Origin: Deinococcus sp. HSC-46F16
Lineage (GTDB): Bacteria; Deinococcota; Deinococci; Deinococcales; Deinococcaceae
DNA: 64,000 nucleotides
NCBI RefSeq assembly: GCF_024171495.1
Contig: NZ_JALJZW010000002.1
Coordinates: 62,001-126,000 of the forward strand
Direction of reading: 5' to 3'
The position numbers were made by a program, and so were the translations under genes. Below the pieces are notes generated by a model. That model was not told the origin of the DNA and did no database searches. It saw nothing but the letters and a program-made list of their open reading frames with translations. Below are positions 34,542 to 42,834 of this stretch, piece by piece (position 1 is the first letter of the stretch; the number at the start of each line of letters is the position of its first letter).

Positions 34542-34825
34542 CCACAAAGTGGACGGGTGAAACGCTACGAAGTGGACGGGTGAAGAGGGGCGAAGTTCCA
34601 CGAACTGGACGGCCCAACAGGGGGAAAGCTCCACAAAGTGGACGGGCAGAACTCCACGAACTGGACGGGTGTACGGGTGTGACTGGCAAGCTTCTGCAGG
34701 CCTTTCCCACGAACTGGACGGGTGGCTCAGCTGTAGAGTCACCACAAAGTGGACGGGTGGAGATGGACGGAACCCCACAAGCTGGACGGGTGGCGTGAGG
34801 TGGAACGCCACAAAGTGGACGGGTG
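34542..34825. repeat. Iteron array, plasmid replication origin
   Basis: Nine direct repeats of an 18-bp unit, CCACAAAGTGGACGGGTG or CCACGAACTGGACGGGTG, start at 34542, 34565, 34598, 34631, 34654, 34707, 34742, 34775 and 34808. Spacings are 23, 33, 33, 23, 53, 35, 33 and 33 bases, near whole helical turns. All have the same orientation. An A+T-rich stretch lies between the array and repA (34432-34541). This is the classic layout of an iteron-controlled origin, with RepA as the expected binder. Confidence 0.92.
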
Positions 34826-34941
34826 GGAAGAGGGCCGGGAAGGCTGCCCCGCAGAGCTTCCTGGCTCTGGAGGTGCAGTTCACGGTGGGGAGGGAACAAG
34901 ACGCGGGGTCCTGAGGGCCCCGCGTCTTGGGTCGTTTTGAT

Positions 34942-35451
34942 CTAAAGCCGCGGATCCATGGGGAGGGGATGGCAGCTCAGCAGCTGGACAGCCCGTTCGA
35001 GATCAGGATGGCGGGCATTGATGAGGTAGTTGGCGTGGCCAGGGCCATAGGCATACAGGGGGAGGATGGCCGAGGGGATCCGGAGGACGGGCGAGGCCTG
35101 CAAGTCGTACCATTCGTCGCCGATGACCTGGGTTGCGGGGGTCTCGGGGTGGGCGTTCCAGGTGCTGGGCAGCTGGGTGAGGTCCAGGTCGGCGATGGCT
35201 ACGGGATCCACCTGGAGGGTGACGTGGCCATGGGGGACGGTGTGGAGGACTTCGCGGTCAACGTGCACGATGACTTCCAGCATGGCCTGGGTGAGGGTGT
35301 CGCTGGCGAAGATGATGCGTCGGTCGTGCCGTTGGCCTGGGTCAGGGGTGTTCCAGCGGCTGCCGTAGCGTGCGGCACCGATGCCGTGTTCGGGGAGGGT
35401 AGGGAGGGCGGCGTACTGGAGTTTGCTGATGCGGTGGAGAGTCAGCTTCAC
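34942..35451 (-). CDS. RES-domain toxin
   Basis: 169 residues. RES signatures are present: ARYGSRWNTPD (Arg...Gly-Ser-Arg-Trp-Asn), IFASDTLTQAMLEVIVH (Ser, Glu) and SPVLRIPSAILPLYAYGPGHANYLINARHP (Ser-x-VLRIPSA...N-LINP). RES toxins deplete NAD+ by phosphorolysis or ADP-ribosylate targets. The start overlaps the upstream Xre antitoxin gene (ATGA), the usual antitoxin-first order. Placed beside the origin, the pair probably stabilises the plasmid. Confidence 0.93.
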   Translation of the reverse strand: MKLTLHRISKLQYAALPTLPEHGIGAARYGSRWNTPDPGQRHDRRIIFASDTLTQAMLEVIVHVDREVLHTVPHGHVTLQVDPVAIADLDLTQLPSTWNAHPETPATQVIGDEWYDLQASPVLRIPSAILPLYAYGPGHANYLINARHPDLERAVQLLSCHPLPMDPRL

Positions 35452-35894
35452 GTGTGGACTCCGTGCTCGAGCCTGCTCAGCACGGTGGTCACGTACTCGG
35501 CGCCTCCAGGGAGGAGGGCGAACTGAAGGGGCGTGCGGGAACCGAAGGTCACCCGGGGTGTCTGAAGCCAGGTGTGGGCCGCCTTCGTGTTGCCGAAGTA
35601 GTGCTCTGCGGCTTCGGTGACGCGTGCCAGGTGGTAGAGACTGGCACTGACTTCCGGTTTGATGGGCCGGTTCTGACGCCGGTGGCTGTGGTAGGTGCTG
35701 GGGCTCAGCCCGATCAGGTCGAGTGTGTCGCCCAGCGAGAGCCCCAGGTGGTTGGCCAGGCGTTCCAGCGTGACGGGATCAAAGCCGTCGTGCACCGCGT
35801 CACCCAGGTCCAGCAGGGTGGTGGCCTTCAGGCCGAGGAGTGAGGCACCGGGGAGAGCGGGGGGCGTTCTTGTCGGTGTAAACGTTTGCGTCAT
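35448..35894 (-). CDS. Xre/MbcA/ParS-type antitoxin
   Basis: 148 residues. An N-terminal Xre-like HTH (LERLANHLGLSLGDTLDLIGLSPSTYHSHRR) and the C-terminal toxin-binding domain (LARVTEAAEHYFGNTKAAHTWLQTP, RTPLQFALLPGGAEYVTTVLSRLEHGV) define the family. It neutralises the adjacent RES toxin and normally autorepresses the operon. An upstream inverted repeat TCACCT/AGGTGA (35984-36001) is a possible operator. Confidence 0.93.
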   Translation of the reverse strand: MTQTFTPTRTPPALPGASLLGLKATTLLDLGDAVHDGFDPVTLERLANHLGLSLGDTLDLIGLSPSTYHSHRRQNRPIKPEVSASLYHLARVTEAAEHYFGNTKAAHTWLQTPRVTFGSRTPLQFALLPGGAEYVTTVLSRLEHGVHT

Positions 35895-36308
35895 GTCGGT
35901 ATGCCTTCGGCGCGGAGGTAAGCCTGGGTGCCCTTGGCACGTCGACTCACGTCATTGAGGTGAGGTCAGTCCTTGACTGAGTGTCACCTGCGCGGAGGTG
36001 AACCCCGGCAGCGTCCCTTGGACACTTCAGGGTGACCGGGCTGCCTGGCAAGCCTGGTGGCGTGCAGTCTGAGGACAGTGCCCTTGGCATGGTCCTCCCC
36101 GATCCTTGACCAGGTGACTGGCGGCGCTGAGGGTGAGGCCCAGGAACCTCACCAGCTGAGGTTGCGGCCTCAACGAGTGCAGTTTAGCATTTTTTTTATT
36201 TATATGTGGAGTGCCGTGGGGTCATTCAGGGTGACTCAGGGCTGGACGGGTCCGGGGAAGTGCAGGGGAGGGTTCCCTGACTTCCTATGAAGTTGGGCCA
36301 GCCTGCTC
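35895..36308. other. Repeat-containing intergenic region upstream of RES-Xre pair
   Basis: No gene is seen. TCACCT (35984-35989) and AGGTGA (35996-36001) form a perfect inverted repeat; further AGGTGA/GAGGTGAGG half-sites occur at about 35957, 36112 and 36150. The phrase GTGCCCTTGGCA is repeated at about 35928 and 36077. An A/T-rich run (TTTTTTTTATTTATAT) lies near 36190. These are plausible autoregulatory sites for the antitoxin; evidence is only the repeats and position. Confidence 0.4.
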
Positions 36309-37004
36309 TTACTCGCCGGTCGCGATGAGCATGCAGGGGCGCTCGATCAGGTCGGGGCGGCCGTTCTGTAAGCAGCCGAGCATGGTGTGGAGGAGGGGTT
36401 GCCGGGGGCACTGCTGCTCGCCGTACCGCCAGGGCCGGCGCATCAGGGCGTAGAGGTGGTCCTCGGCGAAGTGGCTGGTGAGGAAGACGCCCAAGTCGTA
36501 CAGGCGGTTGAGCAGGAGCTCTGCGGGGACAGGAACGCCCCGAAGCATTTGATTAAGCTCGCTGGTGCGCAAACGGAGAAGCCGCTGGACGGTGACGAAC
36601 TCAATGGGTGTAGGGCGCAAATACGTCGGTGGCTGTAGGTGGAGCAGGTAGGGGAGCAGTGGGCGGTAGCGGTGTCGAGCAGGAACAATACCTATGGTTC
36701 GTAGGGGAAACTGCAGCGTTGGCGGCTCCAAGAGTGAACAGCTACCGAGCAGGGCGCCTCCAGGCCAAACCAAATGTTGGCCGTCGGGGGTGACTCGCAC
36801 CTGTGCAAAAAGCGTGTTGAGGCGGAGCGTGCGGTAGGCTTCCAACTCAAGCAGGGGTTCCAGATTGATGCGGTGTGTTCGCTCATTTCTGAACGTGACC
36901 CAGAGCTGGTGACGACCTGGCTCGACGAGAACTTCGACAATCGCAGTTGAGACGGCGAACTCATGACTGGGTGAGGGGCTATCACTGAATGATGCTCTCT
37001 GCAT
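36309..37004 (-). CDS. Hypothetical protein with DUF2442-like N-terminus, paired with next gene
   Basis: 231 residues. Residues about 20-85 (LVEPGRHQLWVTFRNERTHRINLEPLLELEAYRTLR...WPGGALL) match the pattern of DUF2442, small domains usually found with toxin-antitoxin genes. The C-terminal 90 residues (LRTSELNQMLRGVPVPAELLLNRLYDLGVFL ... LLHTMLGCLQNGRPDLIERP) resemble the C-terminus of the gene immediately upstream. Its ATG abuts that gene's TAA, so they are one operon. It lies next to a RES-Xre pair. Function unknown. Confidence 0.65.
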   Translation of the reverse strand: MQRASFSDSPSPSHEFAVSTAIVEVLVEPGRHQLWVTFRNERTHRINLEPLLELEAYRTLRLNTLFAQVRVTPDGQHLVWPGGALLGSCSLLEPPTLQFPLRTIGIVPARHRYRPLLPYLLHLQPPTYLRPTPIEFVTVQRLLRLRTSELNQMLRGVPVPAELLLNRLYDLGVFLTSHFAEDHLYALMRRPWRYGEQQCPRQPLLHTMLGCLQNGRPDLIERPCMLIATGE

Positions 37005-37730
37005 TTATTGCCACCCTTTACTAGGAGGGTGCGGGTAGAGCGTGGATTCAACGTGATACAGGTCGCCCCCTTGTATAGCTGCAAGGGGAGTTGACCATAA
37101 GAGCGCTGAGGAGTCCATGCGGCGGTGCCACTGCCAGTGAAGCAAGCGCCTGACCTGGTCCTCTGTCATTGTATGACCGTGTCCAAGGGCTAGAACGAGG
37201 TCGTGTAGGCGCTTATAGAGGAGGTGTTTCGGCGCAGGATATTGGAGTTCGATATCATTAAGTGCGTTGGAGCTGATCCCATACATACTGGATAGATGAG
37301 GTACATCTATTGGTCTGAGTGAGTAATGCGGAATGACATTTTTAAGTGGGCGATAGAATTCATCTGGTGAAGTGAAAAACTGAGTTTGAATCATGCTGTA
37401 GCGTGAGGTAGAAACTTCCATCTGCAGCAGTTCCTCAAGGTTGTGCTTGAGGTGGTGGTGCCAGGCGACGTAATGGCCACTCGGGGCCGGGTGAACTGTC
37501 TTCCAGAGGTTCCAGGTGATTCTGGAACGCTCAGGGGCCGTCCGTATCAGGCGACTGAAGTCCATGAGTCCTGCCTGCTGGTCGTGTGTCAATATCCACA
37601 GGCGAAAGGGCTTCTCCGGAATGCTCTGACAGATAGTGGAGCTCAGGCCTTCGTCCTGGAAAGAAAAAGTTCTGCTGGCGGAGGGGGGATCAGCGGCCAT
37701 CTCGCGAGAATGTATCAAATTAGGTGTCAT
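37005..37730 (-). CDS. Hypothetical protein, paralogous at its C-terminus to its operon partner
   Basis: 241 residues from ATG 37730; the frame is open to 37778 but that start would coincide with the divergent regulator's ATG. The C-terminal part (MYGISSNALNDIELQYPAPKHLLYKRLHDLVLALG ... SSALLWSTPLAAIQGGDLYHVE) aligns with the end of the next gene: LN, P-P--LL, RL-DL, W, LL, L--IQ-G. The layout of helix-turn-helix then a W...PL--IQ-G tail recalls Xre/MbcA antitoxins, but this is my pattern reading. G+C is lower than around it. Divergent from an XRE regulator. Confidence 0.6.
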   Translation of the reverse strand: MTPNLIHSREMAADPPSASRTFSFQDEGLSSTICQSIPEKPFRLWILTHDQQAGLMDFSRLIRTAPERSRITWNLWKTVHPAPSGHYVAWHHHLKHNLEELLQMEVSTSRYSMIQTQFFTSPDEFYRPLKNVIPHYSLRPIDVPHLSSMYGISSNALNDIELQYPAPKHLLYKRLHDLVLALGHGHTMTEDQVRRLLHWQWHRRMDSSALLWSTPLAAIQGGDLYHVESTLYPHPPSKGWQ

Positions 37731-37776
37731 CTGATCTGAAGTCGTGATTTTGCGATCCAGCGGAAAGCCTGCCCTC

Positions 37777-38037
37777 ATGTCTGGTCAGCGTCGCTCGCAA
37801 GCCCTCCATCCCTCGGAGGCGCATTACCTTGAAGCCCTGGGGGCCCGAATCCGTGAACTTCGTCAGCAGCGGCAACTAGGCCTGGAGGAGTTGGCTGACC
37901 GAGCGGGTCTTCACCGGACGCACCTCTGGAAAATTGAGAAAGGACAGCTGAATGCTGGAGTCATCTCGTATGTACGTTTGGCCCGTCAGCTCGAACTGTC
38001 TGTTGGGGACTTGTTACCCCCTTTTGAAAGGTCTTAA
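37777..38037 (+). CDS. XRE-family helix-turn-helix regulator
   Basis: 86 residues from ATG 37777. LGARIRELRQQRQLGLEELADRAGLHRTHLWKIEKGQLNAGVISYVRLARQLELSVGDLL is a full XRE/Cro HTH domain (helices 2 and 3: GLEELADRAGL, HRTHLWKIEKG). It is transcribed away from the unknown two-gene operon, with 46 bases between starts, so it probably regulates it. It also precedes the A+T-rich recombinase genes by about 60 bases. Confidence 0.88.
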   Translation: MSGQRRSQALHPSEAHYLEALGARIRELRQQRQLGLEELADRAGLHRTHLWKIEKGQLNAGVISYVRLARQLELSVGDLLPPFERS

Positions 38038-38095
38038 GTGGACAGCAGTGAAATGGACGTCGCCCCCACTTTTTCAGGTTGAGGGTTGAAAAACT

Positions 38096-39268
38096 ATGAG
38101 TAATGAAGCAAAGGGCTTAAGCTTAATTGTTAATCAAGATGGCGTCCCTCCGTTCCAAATTTTGGATGACGAGGGTAAAATAATAGATGACATTAATTTG
38201 TTTCTGCGGGACGTTTATGCTCGTAGTGGTAATTTAAATACCGTTCGGGCATATGCCTATGCTCTCCTGGACTGGTATCGTTTTATTAGGAGCCGCGATA
38301 TTAATCCGAGAGATGTCCGACGATCAGATGTTGTAGACTACATCCTTCATTTAAGGAGTAAGGTAAATCCTCAGCGGAAATTACGACGGCCGCATGAGTC
38401 TGGTAATGGTGCCACGGGCAAAAAGTATTTGCCCCAAAAATACCAAGCGTCTACAATTAATGCTAGGCTCACGGCTATAAGTCTTTTTTACGATACCGTA
38501 TGTTATAACGATAGGGACTTCAAAATTCATCCGCTTGGAAATCATCGGTTGTCATCTCGAACGCCCATAGGTGGAATGGTGCGCCATGGGAGGACTGGTA
38601 GGAGTTTGTTGCAGCGTGGAGAATATAGGCTAGCGCATGCTCTTTCGAAGAGTTTGGTGGGTCGGTTTAAAGAAAGTGCGAACTGTACGCGAGATTTGGC
38701 ATTAATAGAGGGGCTATATTGTACCGCAGCAAGGGCGTCAGAAATTTTGTCTCTATCTATAGAAGATATTTTATGGTCAGATCACAAGGTGATGCTCAAG
38801 ACCAAAGGACAGAAAGGAAAGCAACCGGTTGTTGTCTCAACACAGTTCTTGGTTCTACTTGAGTCATATCTGGGAGAACGAGTTACAACAGCCAGTGGAG
38901 ATGAGCCTGTTTGGTTGATGAGAAGAGGCGAGAAGAGGCCTATGACATATTCTGCTTTGCGTGCAGTCATACGACGGATTAATGAAGAGCTGAATACTAA
39001 CGTCTGCGCCCACGACTTTAGGGCAACTTGTGCGACTCACTTGGCTCAAAATCCTGATATACCCTTTATCGCAATTAAGAGCCACATGCGTCACTCCAAC
39101 TCAAGCTCAACGCAACGTTATATGGAATCGGGAAGAAGTGAAAGTTCACGGCCGCTACGTGACCATTTTGATCTGTATATTAGAGAAGAGGCTCAAGCTA
39201 AAGCTTCACCAGCTTACAACAGGGATGATTTAGAGATTTTGCTGAACCCAAGGGTAAAAAAGCTATGA
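38096..39268 (+). CDS. Tyrosine recombinase, Tn554 TnpA-like
   Basis: 390 residues in strikingly A+T-rich DNA. N-terminal SAM-like domain (NTVRAYAYALLDWYRFI), catalytic Arg in YCTAARASEILSLSIEDI, box II CAHDFRATCATHLAQ (His-x-x-Arg) and HMRHSNSSSTQRYME (His and Tyr). Size and coupling to a second, larger tyrosine recombinase (ATGA overlap at 39265) match the tnpA-tnpB pair of Tn554-type transposons, which insert site-specifically. All active-site residues are present. Its base composition indicates acquisition from a low-G+C source. Confidence 0.85.
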   Translation: MSNEAKGLSLIVNQDGVPPFQILDDEGKIIDDINLFLRDVYARSGNLNTVRAYAYALLDWYRFIRSRDINPRDVRRSDVVDYILHLRSKVNPQRKLRRPHESGNGATGKKYLPQKYQASTINARLTAISLFYDTVCYNDRDFKIHPLGNHRLSSRTPIGGMVRHGRTGRSLLQRGEYRLAHALSKSLVGRFKESANCTRDLALIEGLYCTAARASEILSLSIEDILWSDHKVMLKTKGQKGKQPVVVSTQFLVLLESYLGERVTTASGDEPVWLMRRGEKRPMTYSALRAVIRRINEELNTNVCAHDFRATCATHLAQNPDIPFIAIKSHMRHSNSSSTQRYMESGRSESSRPLRDHFDLYIREEAQAKASPAYNRDDLEILLNPRVKKL

Positions 39269-41180
39269 CGGACATGATTTGGGCTGACAGGTCTTATGAT
39301 GAAATCATTTCTGACACAGTGCGCATTATGCACATGCGAGAGCTCTCGCCAGCAACTGTCTACACGTATCAAAGCGCTGTGTCGTTCCTTCTGAACTGGA
39401 TGAGCCAACTGCCGGGAGAAGATTGGCAGCAGCGCTGGTTGAACGTGGAAGAGATGATGCGCCTGAGCTCAGGCGCAATGCCATTTCTATACAAAAGCAG
39501 AAGAGGGGAATTTATGGCGGGCCTCCTGCTTCTGTTCTCTATAAGATTGATAAGACCAACCTATAGCTTCATCAATAAAAATCAATTCGGCAGAATTCAT
39601 ATCATGATGGGTAAATCTTCCGACAAAATCGACTTTGATAGACTCAAACACGCCGCCAAAGAAAATGATTTTAATGGATCAATGGCTATGAATGCCCTTT
39701 TATGCGCGTCATTCATTCTGATTCATACAGGCAAAAGAATGGATCAAATAACTCTAGAGGACATTGATGAATATCGGCGGAATTTCCGGGATGGCATACA
39801 CAGCAGAGTAACCCCTAACGGACTGCATACTCTATTGAGGCACCTGAGAATAATCGAATCTTCAGTAATGACGACAGGATCTCAGCGCATGCGTGGGCCA
39901 AGCAACTTGGATCAAATTATGCTTGAATACGCTATGCCAGAAAACAGAACTACGCAAGCGTTTCGTGCCTATTTAAATGAGCGTCAGTCAAATATTCTTC
40001 CAATGCTGTTGAGGAGAGAGGCGACACATTTAGTGGAGGATTTCTGGTTAAATATATTGCAACACCATCCAGAGCAGAAAGATTTTAATATTTCATGGCA
40101 AGTTGCTCAGGACTGGAAAAGTCGCATAAGAGACAAGGATAGGTTGAATGACCCGGTCAGTGTTAAGCTTGTTTTTCAGGTAGTCCGCAGATTCTACAAG
40201 TTTTTGGAAGACTTAGCTGAAGGATGGCCAAGTGAATGGGGTGATATAGCCGCTCATAGTCCAGTCAACCAGACAGACATTAGTATGGAATCCCGCCGAA
40301 AATCTGAAACTAAACAAAAGTTAGATAGACATGTGCTGAGCTTACTACCGCACCTTAAAGCTTTTCGATTAGCTATTAAAGATAATCATGAACAATCAAG
40401 CCGCTTATTGGAAGTGGGTTTGTCAACACCAATGGGCGGAGAATTTACGCTCGATGGAGTAGTTTATAAAAGATTACTGCAGCACAGAAAGCAGAAGACG
40501 ATATTTGAAATTGGGGCGTCTCCGTTAGCCATTTCGACTGTAAAAGAGGGGTGTCAGCAGATAATCTATCCCCACGCCAAAGAGGAGAGAGCGTTTTGGG
40601 TATGGGCGTGTATGGAAGTTCTGTTGGGTACCGGACTTCGCCCTCATGAACTTTTTCGGCTTTTAGTAACAGATTTAGATTTTCGAACAGGCGCAGATGG
40701 TCAAATCATCCCATGCTTGCGCATAGCGGCCGGTAAAACAATATACCCAAGGGTAATAGACATCTCGCCAGAGGTATCTAGTGTCTTGGCAACGATCATC
40801 CGCAGAGTACAGGGGGAAAAAAGCGAATTTCCCCTAGTGGATCGCTATGAATATGCTTATCGAGCGTATAAAACCGACATCCCTCTCATTATGCAAAAAA
40901 GATTAACACTTATAGAACTGGGTTCATTGGATCAGAAGTGCAAAAATGGGTAAACGACTTTCATATAGAAATGCACAAAGAGGGTAAACTACCCTCGCAT
41001 ATAAGATTTCAGTTACGAGACTGCCGTCGTATAGTCGCAACAAAACTGCATGAAAATGGAGTGTCTATTTTAGAGATTTCAAAATTTTTGGGTCATAGAA
41101 GTATTTCCACTACAACTGGGTACATCGCATCTGATCAGGACAGAATCATCCATCATTTAAATGATGTTTGGAAAACTTAA
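39265..41180 (+). pseudogene. Tn554 TnpB-like tyrosine recombinase interrupted by a -1 frameshift
   Basis: Frame 1 gives 562 residues to a TAA at 40951-40953. The next 80 residues (QLRDCRRIVATKLHENGVSILEISKFLGHRSISTTTGYI...) lie in the -1 frame up to 41180. The shift maps to five A's at 40942-40946 (TGC AAA AAT read as CAA AAA TGG). The first part carries Arg I (GTGLRPHELFRLL); box II and the Tyr lie after the shift, so an unshifted product is inactive. The combined length of about 640 equals Tn554 TnpB. Either a decaying gene or programmed -1 frameshifting; a sequencing error is possible. Confidence 0.75.
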
Positions 41181-41715
41181 ATTTAAAACTTTTCTGTAGG
41201 ATTATTGCAATAGATGTTCTTATCGATGTAAGGAATGATTTTAGTGGGTGGTATGGGGAAGTTGCATGCCTACCGCCATTGGACTTGGGAAACCTGATGT
41301 AAGAAGACCAACCCCTCAGGTGGGGAACTGGCGTCCACCAGCCTCACCGAGGTCAGCCTTGACTACAGCGCTTCTATCCTTAGTGCAGATAACCGTAATT
41401 ATCTGCACTAAGAGCTATAGACCAGCTTTGCACGCCCTAGACGACATTTTCCTGCAACCAAGTCCGGTTACGCCTCAGTCACTCTAGGAAATAGCCACCC
41501 TTCAGTTTGACCCTAAAGCCGCTGGCTCCAGCCAGAACTCAAAAGCCTTATGGAGGATTGAGAGCGATCGGCAGTCATTAGCCATGCGGCGTGTATCGTC
41601 ATCAGGGGCTGGATGTCGACCTCCCACATTCCACACTACAGCTCCAGCCACGTTCTCTGAACACATGCTCAGAGATAAGGACAAGCGCCCTCGCCCCCGT
41701 GACTAGCATGGCCAG
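41181..41715. other. 535-bp gap after the recombinases, holding a dif-like site
   Basis: Only short, unconvincing frames are present. G+C rises from the A+T-rich recombinase region to normal within it, so the boundary of the acquired segment lies here. The main feature is the 14-bp inverted repeat with six-base spacer at 41379-41412. Confidence 0.6.
41382..41409. other. dif-like recombination site (11-6-11)
   Basis: AGTGCAGATAA (41382-41392), spacer CCGTAA (41393-41398) and TTATCTGCACT (41399-41409): two perfectly inverted 11-bp arms (14 bp when extended by CTT/AAG) around a 6-base core. The layout and the inner GATAA...TTATC sequence resemble XerC/XerD dif sites (GCGCATAA-N6-TTATG). It may be a plasmid resolution (pdif) site or the core site for the adjacent recombinases. 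Confidence 0.6.
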
Positions 41716-42132
41716 GTGCCTCATCCCGCCTTCCTTATCCTCAGTCTCCTCGCCCTCGTCGGCGCTGGCACCTATGTGGCCACCGAGCTGCGCTGGCGCT
41801 CCCCGACGTACTGCATTGAGCGGCGCGGGCAAGTTTGGAACGGTGAGGCTGGAGCGCTCCCCACGGACTACCGCCCACAGTGCCCCGCGTCCTCCTCCTA
41901 CCGCGCGGAAGTGCGCCGCGGCGACACACGTGTCGAGCAATACGTCACCTCTGGCTGGCACCCCGAAGCGCTCGCCGAACAGTTCAAAGCCCAGGGATTT
42001 CGTGAGCTCGATGCCGAGCTGATTACCCCCGGACTGTACGAGGTCATTCTCGAGAAGTCGAACGGCAAGGTCTACTATCTGGCCGCGCGCCAGGGCGACG
42101 CTACCGAGATCACCATCAACGGCCAACGCTGA
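41716..42132 (+). CDS. Membrane-anchored hypothetical protein upstream of PCuAC gene
   Basis: 138 residues from GTG 41716. One N-terminal hydrophobic segment (AFLILSLLALVGAGTYVA) is followed by an extracytoplasmic domain with two Cys (PTYCIER, YRPQCPAS) and beta-type sequence (GLYEVILEKSNGKVYYLAA). It ends 10 bases before a copper-chaperone lipoprotein gene with an intervening GGAG, so they form an operon. The family is not recognised; a periplasmic metal-handling role is inferred from context only. Confidence 0.7.
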   Translation: MPHPAFLILSLLALVGAGTYVATELRWRSPTYCIERRGQVWNGEAGALPTDYRPQCPASSSYRAEVRRGDTRVEQYVTSGWHPEALAEQFKAQGFRELDAELITPGLYEVILEKSNGKVYYLAARQGDATEITINGQR

Positions 42133-42142
42133 AGGAGCTTCC

Positions 42143-42598
42143 ATGAACCACCGTCTGACCGCCGCTCTGCTGCTCATCTCCCTAAGTGCCTGCGCTCCCG
42201 AGGCAGACTCCAGTCAGGCCAATCGCACTACGGCCCAGCCGGTGACCACCTCCGCCGGCGTCCGCATCGAGGGGGCTGAGCTTCGCGAAGGCCTGCCCGG
42301 TGCAGAGGACGGTGTCCTCTACCTCACCCTGACAAACACGGGACAGGCGCAGGTACGGCTGCTGGGCGGGCGGACCCCCCTGGCCCGGGAGATCGTGCCC
42401 ATGCAGCACCACGGCACTGGCGGCACGCTGGAACCCATCCTCGCACCCGGTGAGGCCCTGGTGTTCAAGCCAGGCGGCAATCACCTGATGCTGGTGGGCC
42501 TGAGCCGTCTCCCGAAGGTCGGCGAACAGGTCAACGTCACCCTGAATTTTGCTCCAGGCGGCGAGATTACCCTCGACGTCCCCGTCAACCCCTATTGA
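42143..42598 (+). CDS. PCuAC copper chaperone lipoprotein
   Basis: 151 residues. The N-terminus is a lipoprotein signal with lipobox LSAC (Cys at about 17). The mature domain has VLYLTLTNTG, PMQHHGTGG, LAPGEALVFKPGGNHLMLVGL and ends in a beta strand: the PCuAC fold, whose PGG-HLM loop and Met/His residues bind Cu(I) outside the membrane for delivery to oxidase assembly proteins such as SCO1. A SCO1 gene occurs at 48898. ATG 42143 follows GGAG. Confidence 0.9.
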   Translation: MNHRLTAALLLISLSACAPEADSSQANRTTAQPVTTSAGVRIEGAELREGLPGAEDGVLYLTLTNTGQAQVRLLGGRTPLAREIVPMQHHGTGGTLEPILAPGEALVFKPGGNHLMLVGLSRLPKVGEQVNVTLNFAPGGEITLDVPVNPY

Positions 42599-42834
42599 TC
42601 CAGCCGCTCCCCTATCGCCGGGGGAGCGGCCCAGACGACCCCATTCAAGCCTTGCTGGGCAAACGCCTCGCGCGACCCGTACCCCGTCCCTGTCTCCAGA
42701 GGCCACCGCGAGGTACCATCATTGCCTCACCAGTGAATCCCGCCAGGGACCCAGAACGGGGCTCACGCATCCGCCCCGCCGAGCGCCCACCCCATGGTCA
42801 AGAGCGCCTCCAGGATCCCGTGGGGCGGGTGCCT

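Noticed and set aside
34542..34825. Regular repeats considered as a CRISPR array
   Set aside because: Units are 18 bp, spacers are short, variable and helically phased, and repA is adjacent; this is an iteron origin. No cas genes are present.
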